Source: Cladorrhinum sp. PSN259
Taxonomy: Eukaryota; Ascomycota; Sordariomycetes; Sordariales; Podosporaceae
DNA: 64,000 bases
Assembly (NCBI GenBank): GCA_033725935.1
Contig: MU867128.1
Span: forward strand, 62,001 to 126,000
Direction of reading: 5' to 3'
The position numbers and the translations under genes are program-made. Under the pieces are notes generated by a model. It was given only the letters and a program-made list of their open reading frames with translations. It searched no databases and was not told where the DNA came from. Below are positions 42,075 to 54,700 of the stretch, one piece after another; within the stretch, counting starts at the first letter, position 1, and every line of letters starts with the position of its first letter.

Positions 42075-43607
42075 ATGTCACTGACTCCCAACCCAAACCT
42101 CATCCCCGCACTTGCCACAGCAGCAGCTGTGTGGCTGGCTTGGAGAATATGGAGATTCACCATCGCGCCATCACTGCGTCCAGATGCACCGAAACCACTT
42201 CCATATCTCGTGCCATTCTTCGGTCACGTTAAGGCCATGTCGACAAATGCCGGCAAACTTTTCACCCTCGGGAGAGAATACTTTGGCAACAACCGCGAGA
42301 TCTTCTCAATCACCGTCATGGGCCAGGAGCTCTACATAGTGACATCCGCAACTGACGTCCTTACCGTTTACAAGGAATCCGAAAAGCTGAGCTTCGACGC
42401 CATCATCAAAAGCATCCTGGGTGATTTCGGTTGCACTGATATCACCATCGAGAAGATCTTTCAGCGCCCCGAGGGATCCTCCAAAACATGGATGGATGTC
42501 TGTCACACCGACTTCAAGATTCAGATGCACCCGGGAGAGAAACTTGACGTCATGCAAGCCAAGTTTCTGGGCAATATCAATCATTGGCTGCAGTGGGACC
42601 GCATCACAGGTCCTCACGTTTTGTCCGACTCTCAAGGCTTTAAAAGGGTTTCCCTGTGGAAATGGTGCGGGAACGTGCTTGTCGACTCGGCCACAAAGAC
42701 GTTCTTTGGTAGCGCAATCTACCGAGTCTCTCCCACCATTGTTGCTGACTTCTTCCCGTTCGACGGCGAAGCCTGGAAGCTGCCCTACCGATATCCCGAG
42801 TTTGCAGCCAAGACTCTGTACGAGAGCAAGCGCAAGGCGGAAGCCACCTTTGCAAAATATCTGTCTTTGCCCAGGGAGGAGAGGCAGGATGCCTCATGGG
42901 TCGTCCAGAAGATCGAGCAAGGCATGGCCGAGATGGGTATCACTGAGTCAACTCAGTGCGCCGCCATGCTTTTGACAGTGCATCGAGTGGTCAATTCCAA
43001 TGCATACCGCTTGTGTTTCTGGATGCTCGCCCATCTCTTGTTCGACGAAGCCCTTCTTGCCACAATCAAGACTGAAATTCGACCGGCTTTCGACGCCTCG
43101 GATGACACCCTTGACATGAATTATCTACTCGATGACTGTCCCCGCCTTGCCTCTCTGTATGAGGAGATTTTGCGTACAGTGAACGATCCAATAGGAGCCC
43201 GACTGGTTACCCAGCAGGTGACTGTTGGTGGCAAGACACTTCAGCCGGGAGCACGGCTGCTGATGCCGTACAAGCAGTTACACTATGATCCCGAAGTCTT
43301 CGGCCCCAATGCCGCTGGTTTTGACCCTGAACGCTTCTTGCGCAACAAGAACTTGCTCCGAAGCAACAGCTGGCGACCGTTCGGGGGCGGCACGACACTG
43401 TGCCCTGGCCGTTTCCTGGCAAGACGCGAGGTTTATATGTTTGTTGCTCTGCTGCTCTTCCGGTTTGACATCCAGCTAGCACCGAGCCCCAAAGGACCGA
43501 TACAGAAATTTCCTACACTTGATGATTCAATCCCGTCTGGTGGTATTCTGGGACCTGTTTCAGGGCATGATGTGATTCTCGAGGTACGGCCTTCGGTGCG
43601 CGTCTAA
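42075..43607 (+). CDS. Cytochrome P450 (CYP7/CYP8-like class)
   Basis: 510 codons, no introns. The ATG at 42075 (caccATGtc) is used; the frame extends upstream only from a TTG. An N-terminal membrane anchor (LIPALATAAAVWLAWRIW) and Pro-rich hinge (DAPKPLPYLVPFFGH) are followed by the P450 fold. The ExxR motif is EEILR (about residue 366), the PERF motif is FDPERFL, and the heme-binding loop is FGGGTTLCPGR with the ligand Cys. The I-helix reads TVHRVVNSNAYRLCFW, without the usual A-G-x-[DE]-T, as in the CYP7/CYP8 (sterol hydroxylase, prostacyclin synthase-like) group that fungi also contain. It is likely an ER-bound monooxygenase acting on a lipid or secondary metabolite. No obvious biosynthetic cluster surrounds it. 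Confidence 0.85.
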   Translation: MSLTPNPNLIPALATAAAVWLAWRIWRFTIAPSLRPDAPKPLPYLVPFFGHVKAMSTNAGKLFTLGREYFGNNREIFSITVMGQELYIVTSATDVLTVYKESEKLSFDAIIKSILGDFGCTDITIEKIFQRPEGSSKTWMDVCHTDFKIQMHPGEKLDVMQAKFLGNINHWLQWDRITGPHVLSDSQGFKRVSLWKWCGNVLVDSATKTFFGSAIYRVSPTIVADFFPFDGEAWKLPYRYPEFAAKTLYESKRKAEATFAKYLSLPREERQDASWVVQKIEQGMAEMGITESTQCAAMLLTVHRVVNSNAYRLCFWMLAHLLFDEALLATIKTEIRPAFDASDDTLDMNYLLDDCPRLASLYEEILRTVNDPIGARLVTQQVTVGGKTLQPGARLLMPYKQLHYDPEVFGPNAAGFDPERFLRNKNLLRSNSWRPFGGGTTLCPGRFLARREVYMFVALLLFRFDIQLAPSPKGPIQKFPTLDDSIPSGGILGPVSGHDVILEVRPSVRV

Positions 43608-44201
43608 GAGATAAAGTAAAGCGATATAATCAGGGGAAGTGGTAACAATATGCAATGCAATAAGCAAATTTGGAAAGAGTCTCAGTTTCTACAATGCAGC
43701 TTTGTTATCTATTGTTTCCATCCTTCTCCCATCAAGTGACTGAGAAAAGCAATTCTGTTTAGCTCATGGAGTGCGTCAATGGATTCGCATTGATCTCGAA
43801 AGCAAGAGATTTGGATTATTCCGAGCCTTTAAACCACTTTTCTTTGTGCGCTTACAGCCTGTTGGGTATGTATGCCATTCTTTCTGAATTCACAGTCCAC
43901 ATTTCATTCCGAACCCGGTTACTGGAACAATCCGCCTTTGTCGCCAACGCTGACTTGGTACCACATGAACACGGTTGGCCGGAAAAGGAGAATGGTTCAA
44001 CAAATCAAACAAAGTGGTCTCCTATCTCAATTCACCCCCGAAACGTTTTCCTTTGTTCAACTGGTTCGAGCTCATAGCTTGTGAAAAAGGAGGGGTTCGC
44101 AAAAGTCAACATCACTGCCGGATCAGCAACCAAAACAAGAGTCCCAGTGCGACGCAGAGACATTTGTTGATCGACCAAATTCGAATCAAACAGTATTCAC
44201 G
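43608..44201. other. Intergenic region, no gene seen
   Basis: About 590 bp between the P450 stop and the next start. Only short frames. Confidence 0.4.
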
Positions 44202-46991
44202 ATGGCTGCTGCACCGCCTCCTCCAACGCATTTGGACCAGTGGAAGAAGGATCTTGAGACGATACGCAGAGAACGTCCGCTTGTGCCCGTGAATCCTCCA
44301 AACGTGGATGGCAAGACGGTCAACGCGGTCGAGATATGGAATTCTGTAACCGATGGCCATAAGGGAGCGGTGGGTGATCCTGCGAGCAATACTACAAGTT
44401 GAAATGGCCTTATGCTGACAGGAGAGGCAGAACAATCGTCAACAAGTCGGTGGGGCCGATCCAGGCCCGGCCGCACCGGCACTGGAGCCGCTACCACGCC
44501 ATGGGACGGCAGACTGGCGAAATCATCTTCCTGGACCGGGGATAGAGATGAGACAGGCTCTCCCCATACCCGGTGTACCGTTTATGGAGCTGCATCGTTT
44601 GGAATATGAAGCCGCAACGGCCCAAGACCACAAAAGCCCGCAGGGTGCCTATCTGAATTGGACTCGGGACAACATGTATGACCAGAGCCCGGATTGGAGA
44701 AACATGGAAAGGCTGAGCCTATGGAAAGGTTATCCCTTGGTCGAGGACGTCGTGTTTGTGAAGCACGGCAATGTGAGGTTTCCGGAAAGGGATAATAGGG
44801 GGAATGTGATTGACAACGGCCGGGGAATTTCGACCGGGAACTGTTACTGGACTGCCGTTGCTCTTCTAATCTATGGAGATGCAAGAACCTGGCTAAGGGT
44901 CAAAGCGGAACATATCGCCTATTTGGAGACTGTTCTGGGAAACCCTGAACACCCAGAGTATGACAGGTACAAGCGCCTCGGAGCGGAGAATATCTCATCG
45001 CCAGCACAGCGTGGTCGCACTTTCAACATTTGGGAAGGGGTACAGTGGCCTGACCTGTGGGTGGGAGATGACATGTGTCATGTAACGGCCGATGTGTACG
45101 GGGTCTGCCTGTGGCTGTACAAATACGATGGCGACACGACAAAAGCAAATAAGGTTTATGACATGAAGATATACGGTGTTTACAACGCTCGTCACATTGT
45201 AATGTCATATGATGTAAGTCGTTTATCCCTTCTGAGCTTCTCTGAATGGAACTGAACAGGAATCAGGCCGAAGCACACTTTACACCCTTGATACCAAACG
45301 ACTATCTTGCTTCAGAGTTTTACATGCCCAGGCCGACACTAGAAAAGACTGCAGGCTTCAATCTTGTGACTCACCTGCCTACTGCAGCACGCGTTCGTGA
45401 CGGGAGAGAACATTTCTCGCGAATAAGTCACCGCCGCGGAGACAGTCACGCTAGTCGAAATGTCGGCCCAAGCCCCGCCTTCACCACAGAGCATTTGACC
45501 AGAGCCGCAGGATACGGGCCGTATCTCGAAAGCCATTTTCCCAGACAGGCTGCCGACAGGGCGCAACTCAGAGATATTCCTGCGGCACCAGTGGCTCCGA
45601 CTCAAGCAGCTGGGGCAAACCAAGCAACTAGAGGGAGCCAAGCATCTAGAGGGAGCCAAACAGCTCAGGGGTATCAAGCAGCTGGAGCAGCCCAAGCAGC
45701 AGGGGGAGCTCAACAAGCCGCTGACACACAACAAGGAGCCGCCGCCCAACTGGCAAATGTAGCAGCACAGGCATCGAATGATGGGAGGGGAGGGGTTCTG
45801 CGGAAGCGCGCTAATGTTCCAAACCTGAGAGACAATTCGTGTGGCAACAAAGTGGGAGATTTGACTGAGCCGTCAGCCGGATTCAAACGAGCTTATCCGG
45901 TTCCGGAGTTGGCAAACACTCTACCCGATGAGATTGATCCTGCCATGCTTCCTCCTCCCAGGAATGTGGTGGTCACGCCCGTGTTTAAACGCCGAAGGAT
46001 ACGGCTAGTGACGCGTGCTCCGGCCGCTCCGGCTGCCCCGGCTGCCCCGGCTGCTCCGGCTGCAAATGTCAACGCAAATGCGAATGCAAACGCCAATCAC
46101 AAGGCAGATCAAATTGCAAACGCCAATGCTGATGCAAATAAAAATGCGAACGCCAATGCCGATGCAAATAGAAGCGCTGCTGCCGACCAAACTGCTGGAG
46201 CCGGTCCTAGCAATGTAGCAGCCGACCCAGCCCCCGCCATGGACGACAACATGGACGTTTTCGAACCATCCGGTCCACAACCCCCCCTTCTTCCCGGCCT
46301 GGAGCGGAGCACGGGACAACCACTATTCATAGCACCAGAAGGCAACCGCGTACCTCTCACCTCCGAGCCCGGGTTCCTCGGCGGTTACAATGTATCTCCT
46401 GACCTGCCCATCGGCGCCCGGTTCTGGATCAGGGCAACAATCTCGCACTTCTATGGCGAGGGCTTCGAGGCCCACACCGGCAGAGTCGAAAGGTGGTTTC
46501 GACGGCTCAAGAACCCGTCGCGGGACTGGGAGGACGAGGTAGAGGGCGAGGGAAAGAACAGAGTAGTTCGGGAGCTCGTCAAAGACCCCGGGATGTATAT
46601 TTTTGTCGAGAAGGGAAGGGGTCAAAACGGGGCCGACAGAGTCGTGCTTGATCCTGGCGAGGTGGCCAGACCTGGAGGCGAGCTGTGGATTGCGAGGAGG
46701 AGGGTTCCGCCGCACGATCCTGCTTCTGCTCTTGATGCTCGGAGTAATCCGCATGCCTGCAGAGCGAGAGTGGAAGTTAGACGACTCCGACAGGCAGAAT
46801 CGCGCGAATCATTCATGTTGCAATACCAATACATGGCACAGCGGTATCCGCTAATGAAACAGCGACTGCAGCAACTTCGAGGGCAAGTGATACGGCAGCA
46901 GCGACAGCTACAGCAGCAGCGACAGCTACAGCAGCAGCGACAGCTACAGCAGCAGCAACAGCAGCAGCAGCAGCCACCGCCAGCGCCCTGA
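44202..46991 (+). CDS. OTU-like cysteine-protease-fold protein with low-complexity repeats
   Basis: Three exons: 44202-44369, 44422-45213 (after CTGACAG), 45267-46991, with donors GCG|GTGGGT and GAT|GTAAGT, both phase 0; 894 residues. In exon 2, GRGISTGNCYWTAVALLIYGD resembles the OTU catalytic Cys helix (G-N-C), followed by WLRVKAEHIAYLETVL. After the second junction comes MSYDAEAHFTPLIP, which fits the OTU catalytic His strand. OTU enzymes are deubiquitinases; here that is inferred from motif order. The rest of exon 3 is low complexity: Q/A/S repeats (GSQASRGSQ), a run of A-A-P, N-A/N-A-D repeats, and a Gln-rich end (QQQRQL repeats). A further folded part (about 46370-46730) contains GARFWIRATISHFYGEGFEA. 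No signal peptide. Confidence 0.65.
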
Positions 46992-47856
46992 GTGGTTCCG
47001 GCTGTGGTTGTTGCTCCGCCTGCACCCTCTCATGCTCGTGCTGTCGGAACAATGATGCGGGCGGTGATGTGGTGATGTACAAGAAGGAAGAGGAGGAGCC
47101 ACAGGAAAAAGGAAGAGCATTAATGATGATGCTACCTATCAGAAATAAGACAACAACAACAACTTCAACTTCAACCACCGGCAGCAGCACCATAAAGCGC
47201 GAATGGGAATGAGTGGGGCTTGTCTTTCTTTTACTCGCTGGATAGGATACCTAAGCAGTGCTGGTTTTTTCTTTTGGGAAAAGAGTTTTATTTAAGAATG
47301 GGGTTTTGAAATTTCATTTTTTTTCTTTCTTGGGAGGGGTTTGCTCAATTTTGGGTAATAGGTAGGTTTTGTAAAGAAATATCATAGGTATCCGAGTGTA
47401 TTTTACTGTATTTTCTGACTTTTGGTCTCAGTCTGATGGTGTTTGGAAAAGGGTGAATCTCCAGACTTTGTGTGATTTTTTTAAAGAGGCAATTGAAGAC
47501 AAAGCCACAAAAATTACTTGTTTTGGAGTTATTGGTGTCTTTTTTTGGTAAATACACAAAGAAGGAGCTGAGGGGTGTTTGGTGTTTGTTATGTTTTGGT
47601 TTTTGCCTGCTTGTTTGTCGTACAAAGTACTTTGTGTCACACCGGCGGCCGCAGAAAGGAATGATGCAGGATTAAATCCTACCTGCCCTAATACCATGTG
47701 CATACATAATCGATGTGACACCTCTCCAAAATCTCTATCTCACTTATCTTACGCCCACCCCGCCTTTCTATTCTTACCGCCCCGCCTCGAGCATTCCCAA
47801 CTCTCATAAACGACCCTACAATAGACCCTGCCCAAATTATATCCCGGGGAAGAAAA
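46992..47856. other. Intergenic region, no gene seen
   Basis: About 865 bp, AT-rich, with only short frames. It contains the 3' UTR of the OTU-like gene. Confidence 0.4.
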
Positions 47857-48201
47857 ATGTCAAATTTGCACATAAGCTGGGTAACGAAAGTCAGGTCAGA
47901 CGGAGGCAAAGAAACGAAAAAGCGTGACCTTTTGGCAAACTGCGACTGTTTCGATCCGTGCAAAGGGAAGTGCATGAGGCTCGTCGCGGAGGGCAAGTGT
48001 AGGAACTGCGAGGGTGGGTTGCATCATGGAAGAAAGGAAACTGGGTATGTCGTTAAGCGTTTTTTTACTTTTTATGGTGCTGGTACTGCGGAGTGTATTC
48101 GTGGTGAGGATGGCGCTGCTGATGCTGCTGACGGGGGCGCGGAACGTGGTGGTGACGATGATGTTGGTGGGGGTGGTAGTGGTAGCAAAGACGAGACTTG
48201 A
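47857..48201 (+). CDS. Small cysteine-rich protein with acidic Gly/Asp tail
   Basis: 114 codons if unspliced, ATG at 47857. A basic N-terminus (GGKETKKR) precedes NCDCFDPCKGKCMRLV and GKCRNCEGG, that is C-x-C-x3-C-x3-C-x8-C-x2-C, recalling the cysteine module of the genes at 8.2-15.9 kb. A GTGGGT donor-like sequence lies directly after the C-x2-C-E codons, near where the paralogues have their intron, so the true protein may be spliced there. As an unspliced frame it ends in Gly/Asp/Ala-rich sequence. No signal peptide. It may be a distant member of that family or unrelated. Confidence 0.45.
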   Translation: MSNLHISWVTKVRSDGGKETKKRDLLANCDCFDPCKGKCMRLVAEGKCRNCEGGLHHGRKETGYVVKRFFTFYGAGTAECIRGEDGAADAADGGAERGGDDDVGGGGSGSKDET

Positions 48202-48718
48202 CATTGGTGATCTTGGCTGACATGAGATACTCAAGGCTCGCTTTTGTCTGAACGGATTTGATACCTGAAGGGTTGGATGGATGGGATATTAAGAAGATTG
48301 AGCATGAGAAATACCTGGGTACATGTAGGGTGATATGCGTGAAGGCCTGATGCCATCGAGCTACTGAAGAACGAGATAGGTTTAATCAACTCATTTGGAC
48401 GTCATCATCCAAGGTGTTTTCACGAACAAGACGTAAAATCATCCAATATCAACATTTATTTATTTATTTATTTCTTTCAAAAACCTAAAACGCCCCAAAC
48501 CCAACCCCGCAAATGCTCGTATATGCGCCCAATTTTGTTTATCCTTCCCATGCACCAATTCCACCCTCCAAAAAAAAAAAGCGACTTGTCCAAGCTAGGG
48601 TATCTCCTTCCATGCCAAATAACATTACAGAATACCTCCCACTAATTTCGTCCCACAACATAAAAAAGCATATACAAAAGAAAAATTCATCAAAAAAGAA
48701 AGAAACCCTTCTCAATCT
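48202..48718. other. Intergenic region with TTTA microsatellite
   Basis: About 515 bp with a short (ATTT)n run near 48450-48470. No gene recognised. Confidence 0.5.
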
Positions 48719-51700
48719 TTACTGCCAATAAACATCCATCCAAAACCAATTTCCCGGGTTCGCAACCCCCGCCCCCACTTTGCCTCCTTTCCTCTCCTTG
48801 GGCGCAGAGACAAGCCGCTGCACATCAACAGGTGGTGACCCCCTGGCATTCCTCTGCCTCGGTTTGATCGGTTGAGGTTCTTTAACTAGTTCTTTGCCCT
48901 TATTAGGCTTCTGCTTCTTGCTGCCAAATAGGCCTCTTCGTTTTGGTGTCTCTTCAGCCCCGCCGCGACGACGTCCGTTATTATCTTCCTCCTCTGCGAT
49001 CGTCCCCTCCCTTGGAGTGAACGCACCACTGCCGCCTCCAACCAGGTTTACCGCCGTCGACTTTCTCGACTCTGACGAGACGAGTTCTGGACTGCCGGAA
49101 TTTACACGACCGACACGGCGGACTTCCTCGTCGGTGTTTTGATTGATGGCACGACTGTTTTGTTGAGCTGGTGATGAATGGGAAGGGGAAGACATGTTGC
49201 CGAGCTCGATATCGTCGGTGGGGTGAGACTTTCGATGTCTGCGACCAAAGAGACGGGATAATATGCCTCGTTTCTTGGTTGGTCGAGGAGAAGGCTCGTT
49301 CGATGCAGAGCGGGATCGTGATCCTTCCGGTGACAAGCTCTTCGACCTTTTTTGTTGATTCTTCTTGCGGGAGCCAAACAGACGAGCAAAGAAGCCTCGC
49401 TTCTTGGGCTTCTGCTCATCTAGGGGCTGGTTAGGTTGATTAGATACAGAGCTGGGGTGTGATTCATCCACAGGCTGCTCTAATGACTGCGGCTCTGGCG
49501 ACAAGCTCGTGGATGCGGTCTGTTGATTCTTCTTGCGGGATCTGAATAGGCGAGCAAAGAAGCCCGGCTTCTTGGGTTGTTGCTCCTCAAGTGGTTGGTT
49601 TGGCTGCTCAGACTCAGGGCCGGACAGTGATGGTTCTGCTGACAAGCTTCTGGTTGCCCCTTGTTGATTCTTCTTGCGGGATCTGAATAGGCGAGCAAAG
49701 AAGCCTGGCTTCTTGGGTTGTTGCTCCTCAAGTGGTTGGTTTGGTTGCTCAGACTCAGGGCCGGACAGTGATGGTTCTGCTGACAGGCTTCTGGTTGCCC
49801 CTTGTTGATTCTTCTTGCGGGATCTGAATAGGCGAGCAAAAAAGCCCGGCTTCTTGGATTGTTGCTCCTCAAGTGGTTGGTTTGGCTGGTCAGACTCAGG
49901 GCCGGACAGTGATGGTTCTGCTGACAGGCTTCTGGTTGCCCCTTGTTGATCCTTCTTGCGGGATCTGAATAGGCGAGCAAAAAAGCCTGGCTTCTTGGGC
50001 TTCTGCTCCTCAATCGGTTGGTTGGGTTGGTTAGATACAGGGCGGGATAGTGATTCATCTGGCGACTGATCTGGCGACTGGTCTGGCGACTGGTCTGGCG
50101 ACTGCTGTGGCGACACGCTCCTAGATGCGGTCTGTTGCTTTCTCTTGCGGGACCCAAATAGGCGGGCCAAGAAGCCCGGCTTCTTGGATCGCTGCTCCTC
50201 AAGTGGTTGGTTGGGCTGGCCCGACTCGTGATCGGAAAACGATGGTTCTTGTGACGAGTTCTCGGATGCCGCTTGCTTATCTTTCTTGCCGAAGCCGAAA
50301 AGGCGGGTAAAGAAACCCGGTCTCTTGGTCTGCTGCTCGACAAGAGGCTGGTTAGAATCAACGGCCGTCATATCGCCGAATGCTGCGGTGCCCATCACTT
50401 GGGATGAGTTTGCGTCAGGATCCGCTTCGTCGTAAGAGGGCTGTTGGTTCTGGCCTTGGGAGCCTGCCAGTGTTGACTGTCTGGTGAGTCCCTGAATGGG
50501 GGTAGATTGGCTGTCTTGGTTTCGGTCACTTCTGACTGTTGTCTTCTTCTTCCCGCCGCTGAACCACTTGGCCGCAATGGCTTTCAGGCCCCATGCGGAC
50601 GATTTGAGACTTTCTCGGGGATAGTTCTCTTTCAGTACTTCCACCCCGTAGCCCATAGTCGCAATAGACATAACGGGGAGCAGCCATTGGTACTTCTGAT
50701 TGTTATTTCTTCCGCCCAGGGCACCCGGGTTGCTAGGAGAACTTTGGTTTGCAACGTACGCTTGCTCCTCCTCGCTCCTCCTCTCTGGCGTTACGTTCAT
50801 CGCCATTGGATTATTTGCCTGGTAGGGCATCTGCGTCCTCGGATCAACTGCATCGTGGTCACCGGTTGGTTGTATCTGGTCTCTCGACTGCGGCGTGACC
50901 TTGGCCGGGTCTTCAACCGGCTTCCGCTTAGGAAACAGGCTGAGGGCTGGTGCGGGCGGTGGCGTTGGCTCTGGTTGTTGCTCGGCTACGGGAGGTTGTG
51001 TCTCTTCTTCGACCAGAGCGAGTTCCTCTTGGGGATACTGTGTCTCTAGTTCTTCGTTCGGAAGCTCTTTTGGGTCGACATACGGATAATCATCATACGG
51101 TTCATATGTTTCAGCCTGTGGCGTCAGCGGGGGTTCTAGCGTATCCGTGGTGTCTGAATACAAGTTCTCAGGCCCGGTTTCAACAGAACGACTAGTCTCG
51201 TTTAGGATTGGCTGTGCAGGCTGATTGGTATCCACAGAGTCCTGGTGAGGTTCAGCAAAAAGAAGATGCGGCTGATGTCGTCCTTGAACTGGAGATTCGT
51301 CGTGGTATTCATCGTATTCAGGAGCTGGAGGCGATAACTTCACTGGCACCTCCCGATCAAACTCGTCATATGCTTGGATATCGAATTCCGGATTCTCCTC
51401 CGCCTGATCCCCCTCCTCCTCGCCGTGTTGCTCTTCAACAACAGGCTCCAAGGACTCAATTGGCTCAAATTCAGCATGCTCGTCGCCGTAAGGAGACTGG
51501 CCTTGCTGATCTACCTCAAATTGATCCTCCACGATTTCGGGTGATTGAGCTTGATATTTGTCCGCAGCTGCGCTCTCTGGGGAAAGATCGCTGTGGGCTT
51601 CGTATTCGTCGTCGTATGTCGGAACATCTGCCACATCAGGTGCTATCATGTCAAAGTGCGGTTCATCGTCGGGAAATTCCGAGAGGTCGGAGTCGGGCGA

Positions 51701-54700
51701 CGGCAAGCCCTCGTCGTTGGAAATCTCCTCAAAGGATTGCTCAGGGAGAGGCGAATCGTTGACCGCAAGGGGTCCTACCTCTGGGGAAAACACTCGAGCA
51801 TCTTGCTTCGGAGATGACTTTTGGAAAAGGGGAGCAGGAAATTCAGCAAGCCTATCCCCATCAAAGTCCTTCTCCACGATCTCGGGAGATTGCTGGGAAA
51901 GGAGATTGTCGTGGCCGTCAACATTCTCTTGGTACTGGGCGTCCAAGTCATCGTACTGGTCGTGATACTGGTCATCTCCCATCATGTCAATTTCGTCGCC
52001 CATTCCATGTGGAGTTGGCAGAGGGGGAGTATCTTCGTCCAGGGGTGGAGTCATTTGGCCCCAAGCGCTGCCATCGTACGCGCTGTATGTATCAAGCTCT
52101 TCCTGCGGAGGCGTCAGGGGCGGCCTAGGTGAGGTGAGCTGGGATTGCCTGGCCCAGTTGGCGTTCACGGAAGGGCTCTTCAAGTGGTCGCCAGTAAACC
52201 CTGAGAATCGGTAGTTGTCGTCGAAGGAGTCGCCAGTCGGGGTTAAAGGAGGCGAGTACTGATTGTCACCGAGCATTGTGTTCCGGATATTGTCCTGGGG
52301 ATTTTGGGGTTCCCATGACTCCATGATTTCATCTTGTGGAACTACTGGTGAGTCGATATCCTGGTCCGAGTACGAATTGATGATGGAATCTGCGTCGTCA
52401 TTTCCGTAGGCCTCTTGAGAGTCTTCATATTGTTCAGTTGGCTCCTCGCCAAGTGCTTGCAGTTCGGGTTGCGGCGATGGCGGAGCATAGAGCTCGTCAT
52501 GTGTAGCGCCGATATTGTCATCGACGAGATCTTCTGGACCATTTTTGTCATTGAGATCGGCCTCCTCCAATGGCACTTCTACCTCAGGAATTGGAGAAGG
52601 AGGGGGCGAGAAGTCGCCTGCAGGAGTGGGTGGGCTATCCACGATAGGATCAGTCGAGTCTTGTTCAACCATGTCCATGTACGTGTCGTCCAACTGAGCC
52701 GGCTCAGCTTCGACATCAGGAGTCTGGTGCTGACTGCTGGAAGAATCTTGTTCGTGGTGCATGTCTTGGTCCGTGATGATTTCTTCACCATAGTCTTCGT
52801 CACCCCAGCCGTCACCGTTGTACCGGGATTCTACTGGCTCTGATTCCGGTTCCTGTTCGGTTGTCGGTGGTGGGGCAAAAGAGCGATCGGCAACCTGAGG
52901 TTCTTGTAAGTCATTGTCGGGTTGATACGTAGCCTCGTCCTGTTTCTCATAAACTGGGGCTTCTGCAACCTCAGAGTTTGGCTGGGGTTCGCAGTCATCC
53001 TGTGGAATCTCCAAAGCCTCCGCAGGCTTAGGCTCAGGCTCAGGTTCAGGTTCAAACTCGACCTGAGGTTCTGGCTCAAGCTCAGGCTGTGGCACAGGTT
53101 CAAATTCCACTTGAGGCTCGGGCTCAAGTTCTGGCGCAACCTCGGGCTCAGGCTCAACCTCTGGTTCTGGCTCAGGCTCTGGCTCAGGCTGTAGCTCAGG
53201 TTCCAGTTCTAGCTCTGGCTCAAGCGGCGGCTCAGGTTCGAGTTCAACCTCAGGCTCACGCTCTGGCTCCGCCTCAGGTTCAAATTCCACCTGAGGTTCA
53301 ACCTCTGGCTCTGGCTCAGGCTCAGGTTGTGGCTCAGGTTCAAGTTCTACCTGAGGCTCAGGCTCAAGTTCTGGCGCAACCTCAGGTTCCCGTTCAACCT
53401 CGGGCTCAGGCTCTGGCTCAGGCTGTGGCTCAGGTTCAAATTCCACTTGAGGCTCGGGCTCAAGTTCTGGCGCAACCTCGGGCTCAGGCTCAGGTTCAGG
53501 TTCAAAATCGACCTGAGGTTCTGGCTCAGGCTCAGGTTGCGGCTCAGGTTCAACTTCTGGCATAACCTCTGGTTCTGGCTGAGGCTCAGGTTGTGGCTCA
53601 GGTTCGAGTTCTGGCATAACCTCACGCTCTGGATCTGGCTCCGCCTCAGGATGGCCTAAGGCTTCTTCCACGATAACCTCTTCGTCAATGTTGTCCACCG
53701 CCTCTTCTCTAGCCGCCTCCATAACCTCCCCTGCCACCTCAAATTCCTCCTCGGGCTGAAGATCAGCTTCAGGCTCATCTTCGGGTACGTATTCCGGTTC
53801 AAATTCTTGAAGTGGGCTATCGTCTTGCTGTGGAAAGCCATACTCAGCACTCTCCTCCTCCATAGGCTCTGGCTGCAAATCATCCTCTGGGTTCTGGTTG
53901 ATCTCTTCATCTTGGATAAATATGACAGCCTCTGGCTCGTACTGTTGATCTTCCTGCTGAGGATCTACACCTTCCACGAAGCTTGGATCTTCGGCTTCGA
54001 TGTATTGCACCGCGGCGTCGTCGTCTTGCTGGTAAAAGACAGGATCAATATCGGTCTGTTCCGGATCTTCTTGCATCTCAAGGACTTGAAATTCTGGTTC
54101 TGGTTCCGGTACAAGCACCTCTTCTTGTTGTTCGACGAGTACTGGGGGCTCCGGTTCAGGCTCCTGAATATCGGTCTCTTCCACGGGCGCCTGGCACGGT
54201 GGTTCCTCTTGTGGTACCTCGAGTCCCGAGGCTTCGGCTTCGGGCTCCTCCGGTGGGTAAGAGACCTCTTCAGTAGGCTGAGGGTCTTGCTGAGAACTAT
54301 TGTCGCTTTCTTGCGGGGAATCGGCGCCGCCAAAGTCGTTTCCACCCGAGTTATCCGGGGGTGCAGCACCATCGCCATCATCAAAGCCGCGGCTACCTGA
54401 TCCTCCCAAGTCCTCTCCGCCTCCCTCGTGTCCTCCAGCGTCGCCATTATCAACAAATCCGCCCGCATCATCTCCTCCACCCATATCAGCTGGGGCATCA
54501 CCGCCCATATCAGCTGGGGCATCATCTCCTCCACCCATATCATCTGGGGCATCACCGCCCATATCAGCTGGGGCATCATCTGTTCCACCCATATCAGCTG
54601 GGGCATCGCCGCCCATATCAGCTGGGACATCGCCGCCCATATCAGCTGGGGCATCATCTCCTCCACCCATATCATCTGGGGCATCACCGCCCATATCAGC

